DNA of 21,098 bases from positions 1 to 21,098 of the forward strand of contig DBBL01000154.1 in the NCBI GenBank assembly GCA_002292185.1, written 5' to 3'. Under the pieces are notes generated by a model that was not told where the DNA came from, ran no database searches, and was given only the letters and a program-made list of their open reading frames with translations. Below, piece after piece: positions 15,897-21,098 of this stretch. Within the stretch, counting starts at the first letter, position 1, and each line of letters begins with the position of its first letter. Source of the stretch: Akkermansiaceae bacterium UBA985. Its GTDB lineage: Bacteria; Verrucomicrobiota; Verrucomicrobiia; Verrucomicrobiales; Akkermansiaceae. A program made the position numbers and the translations under genes.

Positions 15897-16229
15897 CTAC
15901 TTGGTGACCGAGGCGCCGAAGCCGGCATCTTTGACTGCTTTGACCAAGTCCTTATCAGAAACACTGCTTTTGGCGGTGACTACCGCTGAGTCAGGCATGC
16001 TTACTGCGGCTTTAGAAACTCCTTCAACCCCTTCAAGTGCGGACCGCACTTTATTAACGCAACCCACGCCTCAGGTCATGCCTGTGATTTTAAGATTTAC
16101 CGTTTTTGTTTCCTCATCTTCGGCTTTGACTTCATGAGGTGTGTTAGTGGGCAGCTCTACTGCTGCTACAGTGCCAATAGGAAGCGCTGCTAGGGCACCG
16201 AGTGCCATTAGTTTTTGAATAGTTTTCAT
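15897..16229 (-). CDS. Exported HMA-domain protein, selenoprotein candidate (in-frame UGA at codon 53)
   Basis: 110 residues if the TGA at 16071-16073 is read as selenocysteine (U); otherwise it stops after 52. The signal peptide is MKTIQKLMALGALAALPIGT with cleavage near residue 23. The mature part is one heavy-metal-associated domain: strand VNLKITGMT, then U53-GVG-C57, then VNKVRSALEGVEGVSKAAV and a final DLVKAVKDAGFGA. HMA domains bind soft metals such as copper or mercury through GMTCxxC; here UGA takes the place of the first Cys and the spacing is U-x-x-x-C. The frame is the same on both sides of the UGA and all family features continue. A SECIS-like hairpin follows and a terminator lies after the final stop. 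A plain nonsense mutation (pseudogene) is the alternative. No selA, selB or selC is in the window. Confidence 0.72.
16035..16051 (-). promoter_or_regulatory. Bacterial SECIS-like hairpin inside the HMA gene
   Basis: In the mRNA, AAGUGCG-GUC-CGCACUU forms a 7-base stem; opening the top pair gives the loop GGUCC. The loop begins 26 nt after the UGA, inside the range used by bacterial SECIS elements (roughly 16-37). E. coli fdhF has the apex GCAGGUCUGC, with the same GGUC. There is no obvious bulged U as in the E. coli element, nor a long lower stem. Confidence 0.55.
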
Positions 16230-16267
16230 GTTTATTGTTGTTGGTTTAGGTTGAAGCGAAAATCGCA

Positions 16268-16287
16268 TACCCGCAAATGTACGGGTA
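16268..16287. promoter_or_regulatory. Inverted repeat TACCCG-N8-CGGGTA before the HMA gene
   Basis: The 6-base arms lie 39-58 bases before the HMA start, in a 157-base spacer. TACCC...GGGTA dyads are known as operators of copper repressors of the CsoR type, so metal control fits. It could instead be a transcript-end hairpin of the flavoprotein gene. A 10-base palindrome ATGTTAACAT lies at 16301-16310. Confidence 0.35.
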
Positions 16288-16386
16288 ATACATAATCAAC
16301 ATGTTAACATAGGCAGTATTTCTACTGGATGCAAATGAGAAAATCCAGAGGTCAAGCTAACCAGCTGTTTGATGCTAATGCTAATG

Positions 16387-17655
16387 CTAGCCCTGCGTTT
16401 TTCCTGCGGCTGCGGTGCCGGCGAGATGCCCTGTTGTCCAGGCATTTTGGAAGTTGAAGCCGCCAGTAATGCCATCAATATCGAGAACTTCACCGGCAAA
16501 GTAGAGGCCAGCGGTTATTTTGCTTTGCAGGGTCGTCATATTGACGTCATTGAGTTTCACTCCGCCGCAGGTGACAAACTCGTCCTTGTTGATGCTTTTT
16601 CCTGAAACCTCAAACTGACCGCCGATCAGCTCTTGGCTGAGGCGCCGAATGTTCTCCTTGCTGAGTTGTGACCAGATGCAGTCATCAGCTATGCCAGAGG
16701 CTATACAGAGGCGCTTCCAAAGACGCTTGGGAAAATGCTCAAAGGGTGCTCTGCCGCATACCTTGCGTTTGCCATGATGGCTACGTTCTTGATTGAGGGT
16801 TTCCGAAACATTGACATCCGGTAGCCAGTTGATGCTGACTGTGAATTGATAATTGAGCTGGTGCAGGTGACGCGCACCCCAAGCTGAGAGCTTGAGAATA
16901 CCGGGTCCACTAAGGCCATGATGAGTAATCAGCAGAGGGCCCTTGGCCTGCAACTTGATGCCCATAAGTGACACCGAAGCATTGGCTACGGATACACCAG
17001 CGAGAGATTCAAGACGATCATCATCAATATTGAAGGCAAAGAGGGAGGGGACATTGGGCACTAGCTCATGACCGAGGGACTCGCTTAAACGTGCTCCAGA
17101 TGCAAGACGGGTTCCGCCTGTGGCAAGAAGGAGAGATCGGGTCTTGAGCTTTTCTCCTGTATTGGTTGTGACGGTAAAAACGCTGTCGCCAATAGTATCT
17201 GGAACGTCATCAGCCTCGTCAGCGGTAACCGAAACTACAGCGGTTGATGTTTTGAGGATAACGCCCGCTTTTTGAGCAGAGCTCTGAAGGCAGTCGATGA
17301 TGGTCTGGGAGCTGTCTGTGGTGGGAAACATTCTGCCATCGGCCTCGGTCTTGAGTTCAACACCACGCTCTTGGAACCAGTTGACGGTATCCTGAGCTCC
17401 CCAGCGGTGAAAGGGGCCGATCAATGATTTGCCGCCTCGTGGGTAATGTTCTGTCAGGGCTTTGGCCTCAAAGCAGGCATGGGTGACATTGCAGCGACCG
17501 CCGCCAGAGATCTTGACCTTGCCAAGAGTATGGGCTGTTTTTTCAAGAATCAGCACAGCTGCTCCAGGAGCTTTTTCAGCACAGGTGATTGCGGCAAAAA
17601 AGCCGGCGGCACCACCGCCGATGACCACTAGATCCCAGGGGTCTTGATTAGACAT
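16387..17655 (-). CDS. HI0933/BaiN-family flavoprotein (NAD(P)/FAD-dependent oxidoreductase)
   Basis: 422 residues. The FAD dinucleotide fold is at the N-terminus (DLVVIGGGAAGFFAAI, glycines 13-18). The family signature follows at about 43-58: LGKVKISGGGRCNVT. The C-terminal FAD motif is GLYFAGEVLDIDGITGGFNF with QNAWTTG, typical of the YhiN/HI0933 family. Members include BaiN, which reduces bile-acid intermediates in clostridia, but most have no proven reaction, so no substrate is claimed. It is cytoplasmic with no signal peptide. Its ATG lies inside the last codons of the upstream small acidic gene (8-base overlap), which shows translational coupling. A 157-base gap separates it from the HMA gene. 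Confidence 0.9.
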   Translation of the reverse strand: MSNQDPWDLVVIGGGAAGFFAAITCAEKAPGAAVLILEKTAHTLGKVKISGGGRCNVTHACFEAKALTEHYPRGGKSLIGPFHRWGAQDTVNWFQERGVELKTEADGRMFPTTDSSQTIIDCLQSSAQKAGVILKTSTAVVSVTADEADDVPDTIGDSVFTVTTNTGEKLKTRSLLLATGGTRLASGARLSESLGHELVPNVPSLFAFNIDDDRLESLAGVSVANASVSLMGIKLQAKGPLLITHHGLSGPGILKLSAWGARHLHQLNYQFTVSINWLPDVNVSETLNQERSHHGKRKVCGRAPFEHFPKRLWKRLCIASGIADDCIWSQLSKENIRRLSQELIGGQFEVSGKSINKDEFVTCGGVKLNDVNMTTLQSKITAGLYFAGEVLDIDGITGGFNFQNAWTTGHLAGTAAAGKTQG

Positions 17656-18043
17656 CTTCTTCTAGCTCAAACTCGGCCCAGCCTACGGACTCGTTCAGGG
17701 CAGCTACGGAATCGTGTATCAGTAAATCAAGATCGGGTTCTTGGCCTTCGCTGTTGAAGCCGAGGAGGGGGCCGCCATGCTCTACTTCGGGAGGATCTTT
17801 ATCGATGCCTGAGTGACGCACGTAAAACCAATCGAGAATGCCCTCGCCTGTATCTGGTAGCCATTGAACGATGAGCTCGATGGTGGCAATGGGGTCTTCG
17901 TCACCGAGTTCACGTTGGTTGCTCATGTCTTCCTCATCACAGTCGATGCCCGCGATTACTTCAAGCTGGGTGTCGTCTTTGTGTTCACCGAGAGCCGATT
18001 CGATTTTTTGGAAAACAGCATCTTTTGGGGAAATGATTCTCAT
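17648..18043 (-). CDS. Small acidic protein of unknown function (131 residues)
   Basis: Not recognised. From ATG 18043 it reads MRIISPKDAVFQKIESALGE and gives 131 residues; an upstream GTG at 18115 would give 155, but the extra N-terminus (Asn/Ala-rich) looks unlike protein of this gene. It is rich in Asp and Glu with short predicted strands (TIELIVQWLPDTGEGILDWF) and a helix (LLIHDSVAALNESVGWAEF). There is no signal peptide and no membrane segment. Its stop overlaps the start of the flavoprotein gene by 8 bases, and another small acidic gene ends about 100 bases upstream, so all probably belong to one transcript. Confidence 0.7.
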   Translation of the reverse strand: MRIISPKDAVFQKIESALGEHKDDTQLEVIAGIDCDEEDMSNQRELGDEDPIATIELIVQWLPDTGEGILDWFYVRHSGIDKDPPEVEHGGPLLGFNSEGQEPDLDLLIHDSVAALNESVGWAEFELEEDV

Positions 18044-18140
18044 GCTCGAAGGGTTGTTGAGGGCGGCAGCTTTGGCAAGGAGATAGCGTGTAGAGTTTGT
18101 CTGTTTTGGGGGCACTGGATGGATTCAGATGCTGAGTAAA

Positions 18141-18440
18141 TCAGTCTAATCTGAATTCGCCTTCTTCGTCAGATCCCATCCAGCCAAGTTTGCCGAAGGC
18201 AGAGAGGATCTGCATGTTGATGTCATCGCCATCATCCTCGGCATGTTCGACGGTGGCAGAGCTGGCCAAACCACGCATGGATTCGATGCTGATGACCGTT
18301 TGCTTGCCCGAGAAAGTAATCCAGTCACCCCAGTCTTTTTTCTCGTGCTTGGGCTCGAGCTTCTTGCTGCGGAGTGCAAGGATCACTTCGGTAATACTTG
18401 CAGGGGGCTCCATATCGGGCAGGTGAACGCGGGTTTCCAT
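18141..18440 (-). CDS. Small acidic protein of unknown function (99 residues)
   Basis: Not recognised. From ATG 18440 it is METRVHLPDMEPPASITEV and gives 99 residues; a TTG at 18476 would add 12 but is an unlikely start. The middle part (KKDWGDWITFSGKQTVISIE) looks like a beta hairpin, then comes a helix with acidic residues (ATVEHAEDDGDDINMQILSAF) and an acidic tail (GWMGSDEEGEFRLD). There is no export signal. It starts 39 bases after the stop of the ABC-F gene and lies before the other small acidic gene on the same strand. Confidence 0.65.
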   Translation of the reverse strand: METRVHLPDMEPPASITEVILALRSKKLEPKHEKKDWGDWITFSGKQTVISIESMRGLASSATVEHAEDDGDDINMQILSAFGKLGWMGSDEEGEFRLD

Positions 18441-18479
18441 GAGTTGATTATATAAGGGTGGGGCTAAGTTTGCCAATAA

Positions 18480-20363
18480 CTAGGGAGCTTCGGAGGCTGT
18501 TTTGATAGCCTCAAGTTCTTCCCAGCGGCTGTAGAGCTTGGGAACCTTCGCCTTGGCTTCGTTGAGCTCAGTTTCTAGGGCTTGCCAGTTGTCACCATGT
18601 TTTTCGTAGAAGTCCGGAGCGTTGAACTGAGCCTCTAGCTGGGTGAGGGTTTGTTCGGCGGCGAGGATTTCTTCTTCAATGGTTTCGAGCTCCTTCGCCT
18701 CAGCCCACTTAAGTTTGCGCGGGCGTTCTTTACGCTCTGGCTTCTTACTTGTTGGGTTGCTTTTATAAAGCTTGCTGGTGGCGGCACGGGCGGCTTTTTT
18801 TTCTAAGTAGTAATCGTAGTTACCCACTTGGTAGTCGACAACGCCATCACCCTCGAAGGCCAAGATGTCTGTGCACACGCGGTTGAGGAAATAGCGGTCA
18901 TGGCTGACGACAATCACACTGCCTTTGAATGCGAAGAGGGCTTCTTCGAGTAGCCTGAGTGTATTGAGGTCGAGATCGTTGGTGGGCTCGTCCAATACGA
19001 TAACATTACCGCCCTTTTTGAGGATTTTCGCGAGCATCACGCGGCTGCGCTCGCCACCACTGAGTAGTCCGATTTTGGTATTGATCCGTTCTTCGGTGAA
19101 CAGGAAACGTCTCAAGTAGGCGCGCAGGCCAATGGTTTCCTTGCCGAGCTGCACATTTTCTTGGCCTTCGCCGACTTCTTCGAAAACCGATTTGTCGTCA
19201 TCGAGCAGGAGGCGATTTTGGTCAATGAAGTTGATGTCGGTCTTCATTCCAATATCGACCTTACCCTGTAGGGGTTCGAGCTGGCCGAGCATGATATTGA
19301 GCAGGGTGGATTTACCCATGCCGTTGCGACCGACAATGCCGAGCCGCTGACCACCTTCGATTTTTAGACTGACATTAGAAAATAGCCATGGCCCGTCATT
19401 ATATGCCATGCCGACATCCTCGACCTCGATGATTTTGTTGCCCAGCTTGGGAGGGGCGGGGATAATGAGATCGACGTCGAGTTCTTGCTCGGGAGCTTTC
19501 TGATCAGCAACTTCAAAATAGCGATCCATGCGGTCCTTTGCCTTGGTCGATCTGGCCTTGGGGCCTCGCCGTACCCATTCGAGTTCACGACTCAGGAAGC
19601 GCTGGCGTTTGTGTTCATTCCTGGCATCAGCCATGTCACGTTCAGCCCTTGAGAGCAGGTAATCGGTATAATTGCCTTGGTAGCTGTCACACTTTCCTTG
19701 TCGGATTTCCACGATACGTGTGGCGATGCGATCGAGGAAATAGCGGTCGTGTGTAACAAAGAGGCAGGTGCCAGTGTAACGAGCGAGAAATTTTTCCAAC
19801 CACTCGATGGACTCGGTGTCGAGGTGGTTGGTCGGTTCGTCGAGAATCAGGAAATCAGGTTTTGCGAGCAGCGCCCGGCAGAGTGAGACACGTCGTTTTT
19901 CACCACCGGAAAGAGTCCCTACGATGCGCTCGGCATCAGGTGCATGCAGGTGGGATAGCAGGGTGGTTGCGCGGTGTTCAAGGTCCCATCCCTCGAGGTG
20001 GGTGATTTCATCAAGCACCTCAGCGCTGCGGTCGCTATCGGCTGGGATGGTTTCATATTCGTTAATCAGGTCGAGGGTGTACTGAGCGCCGGCCAGCACG
20101 TTATCATAGACGTTAGCCTCATCATTGAGTTCGAAATTCTGCGGCAGGTAGCCGGTGACGAGTCCTCGTTTGCAGTTCACCTCACCGCTGTCACCTACGG
20201 CTTCACCCGCAAGGATTTTTAAGAAGGTAGATTTACCACAGCCGTTCCTGCCTACGAGGCCGATGCGGTCGCCTTTTTGGATGGCGAGAGTGGCGCCATC
20301 GAGTACGGTGTGTGAGCTATAGCTGACGCAGAGTTCGCTGGCGCTGACGATGGAATCGGACAT
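18480..20363 (-). CDS. ABC-F family ATPase, Uup-like
   Basis: 627 residues from ATG 20363 (an in-frame GTG at 20372 adds three). Two ABC domains lie in one chain without membrane segments. Domain 1 has Walker A GRNGCGKST (38-46), signature LSGGEKRR (151-158) and Walker B FLILDEPTNHLD. Domain 2 has GRNGMGKST (345-353), LSGGERSR (434-441) and VIVLDEPTNDLD. Both switch histidines are present (FVTHDRYF and VVSHDRYF). The linker between the domains has the ABC-F arginine/lysine-rich signature (RRGPKARSTKAKDR). A charged C-terminal coiled coil (about 550-625: LKWAEAKELETIEEEI and on) is typical of Uup. ABC-F proteins act on the ribosome; Uup also binds DNA branch structures in E. coli. Confidence 0.93.
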   Translation of the reverse strand: MSDSIVSASELCVSYSSHTVLDGATLAIQKGDRIGLVGRNGCGKSTFLKILAGEAVGDSGEVNCKRGLVTGYLPQNFELNDEANVYDNVLAGAQYTLDLINEYETIPADSDRSAEVLDEITHLEGWDLEHRATTLLSHLHAPDAERIVGTLSGGEKRRVSLCRALLAKPDFLILDEPTNHLDTESIEWLEKFLARYTGTCLFVTHDRYFLDRIATRIVEIRQGKCDSYQGNYTDYLLSRAERDMADARNEHKRQRFLSRELEWVRRGPKARSTKAKDRMDRYFEVADQKAPEQELDVDLIIPAPPKLGNKIIEVEDVGMAYNDGPWLFSNVSLKIEGGQRLGIVGRNGMGKSTLLNIMLGQLEPLQGKVDIGMKTDINFIDQNRLLLDDDKSVFEEVGEGQENVQLGKETIGLRAYLRRFLFTEERINTKIGLLSGGERSRVMLAKILKKGGNVIVLDEPTNDLDLNTLRLLEEALFAFKGSVIVVSHDRYFLNRVCTDILAFEGDGVVDYQVGNYDYYLEKKAARAATSKLYKSNPTSKKPERKERPRKLKWAEAKELETIEEEILAAEQTLTQLEAQFNAPDFYEKHGDNWQALETELNEAKAKVPKLYSRWEELEAIKTASEAP

Positions 20364-20416
20364 GCGCGGCACTATACGTAGGGATGGCGTCTTGTCATGC
20401 TTTTTGCCAATACAAG

Positions 20417-20441
20417 TGCTCTACAGCTGTATGCAAGAGCA
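20417..20441. promoter_or_regulatory. Inverted repeat in the ABC-F/rapA divergent spacer
   Basis: TGCTCT (20417-20422) and AGAGCA (20436-20441) flank a perfect 10-base palindrome TACAGCTGTA (20422-20431). It lies in the 165-base spacer between two divergent starts and could be an operator. No regulator is known to me for it. Nothing else is seen in the spacer. Confidence 0.25.
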
Positions 20442-20528
20442 TGATGAGCCCGTGAAGTGGATACGGCAAATGGCATATGAATAGCTTGCAGGATTGGCAT
20501 GGAGATGTAGTCTGCGCCGCCTCGACCG

Positions 20529-21098
20529 ATGTCTCTGCGCTCTCAAATAAAACCTGGCCAAAGATGGATTAGTGAAACCGAACCTGAATTAGGTGTCGGG
20601 ATCATGCTTAAGGTCGAATTTAAGCGTGTCGAGGTGATGTTTCCAGCTGCCAATGAGCGCCGGCAATATGCTTTGGATAGCGCGCCGCTTCGCAGGGTGG
20701 CACTGAAAGTGGGGGAGATACTCGAGACCCATGAGGGTGATGTGGTCGAAGTCGATGAGGTGCTGGAACGTGATGGTTTATTAGTCTATGTCTGCGGAGA
20801 TCGTCAGGTTGAGGAGTCAGGCTTATCTGACACGATGAGCTTTAATAAACCCGAGGACCGTTTGCTTGGAGGCCATGTGGATGCTCTGCACACCTATGAT
20901 CTAAGGGTCGAGGCTTTGCAGCGTCAATGCGAGGTGATGAAGTCGCCAGCGCGTGGTTTTGCAGGTGCTCGAATGGATTTGATTCCTCATCAGCTTTATA
21001 TCGCAGATGAGGTGACATCACGGCTTGCTCCGCGTGTGTTATTAGCGGATGAGGTTGGCCTTGGTAAGACGATCGAGGCCTGTCTGATTATGCATCGG
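20529..21098 (+). CDS. rapA: RNA polymerase-associated ATPase RapA (N-terminal part)
   Basis: 190 codons remain open to the window end, so the gene is cut off. The N-terminus is close to E. coli RapA: GQRWISETEPELGVGIML (E. coli GQRWISDTESELGLGTV), then FNKPEDRLLGGHVDAL, then DLIPHQLYIADEVTSR and APRVLLADEVGLGKTIEA. The first parts are the two RapA N-terminal (Tudor-like) domains, which hold RNA polymerase in E. coli; the last is the Walker A motif of the Swi2/Snf2 ATPase (Lys180). RapA helps recycle stalled or post-termination RNA polymerase. The start is ATG 20529, the first start after an in-frame TAG at 20508. No Shine-Dalgarno sequence. Confidence 0.92.
   Translation, partial: MSLRSQIKPGQRWISETEPELGVGIMLKVEFKRVEVMFPAANERRQYALDSAPLRRVALKVGEILETHEGDVVEVDEVLERDGLLVYVCGDRQVEESGLSDTMSFNKPEDRLLGGHVDALHTYDLRVEALQRQCEVMKSPARGFAGARMDLIPHQLYIADEVTSRLAPRVLLADEVGLGKTIEACLIMHR

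Noticed and set aside
16071..16268. 65-codon frame read as a complete short protein ending at the UGA
   Set aside because: It stops in the middle of the HMA metal motif, and coding features continue in frame beyond it; the first 13 codons also precede the better start at 16229.
16370..16389. Short repeat GATGCTAATGCTAATGCTAG
   Set aside because: Three loose copies of a six-base unit at the end of the flavoprotein gene; too short to mean more than slippage.

Overview
The window looks like a piece of chromosome from a Gram-negative, respiring, menaquinone-using bacterium. I infer Verrucomicrobiota, at moderate confidence (about 0.6). The reasons are the secretin with an N-terminal TPR region that recalls the Akkermansia-type secretins (from memory), a TGS-less threonyl-tRNA synthetase, many extracytoplasmic proteins without clear relatives, and the near-absence of Shine-Dalgarno motifs. 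Gene density is high and there are no rRNA or tRNA genes, insertion sequences, CRISPR arrays or prophage genes.

Bases 1-7689 are a minus-strand block: a secretin, a single-pass AsmA-like protein, a 672-residue exported protein built from four degenerate repeats, a MoxR-family AAA+ ATPase, and the start of a DUF58 protein that leaves the window at base 1. All appear to act at the envelope. A 249-bp divergent spacer (7690-7938) holds a textbook CRP-type palindrome.

Bases 7939-15819 are a plus-strand block: nuoB and nuoC without other complex I genes beside them, an active-site-complete rhomboid protease, a peroxiredoxin preceded by a Fur/PerR-type box, the menaquinone genes menH and menB, thrS, infC, and a HAD phosphatase. 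infC appears to start at AUA behind the only strong Shine-Dalgarno sequence in the window, which fits IF3 autoregulation. rpmI and rplT do not follow infC.

Bases 15897-20363 run on the minus strand (reading order: ABC-F ATPase of Uup type, two small acidic unknown proteins, a HI0933/BaiN-type flavoprotein, and a small exported heavy-metal-associated (HMA) protein). The HMA gene is the most exciting item. Its metal-binding motif has an in-frame UGA exactly where the first cysteine should be, the reading frame continues normally after it, and a hairpin with a GGUC apex lies 26 nt downstream, as expected for a bacterial SECIS. I read it as a new selenoprotein candidate (residue Sec53, motif U-x-x-x-C). 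A strong terminator closes this block against the HAD gene. At the right edge a rapA gene begins on the plus strand and runs out of the window.
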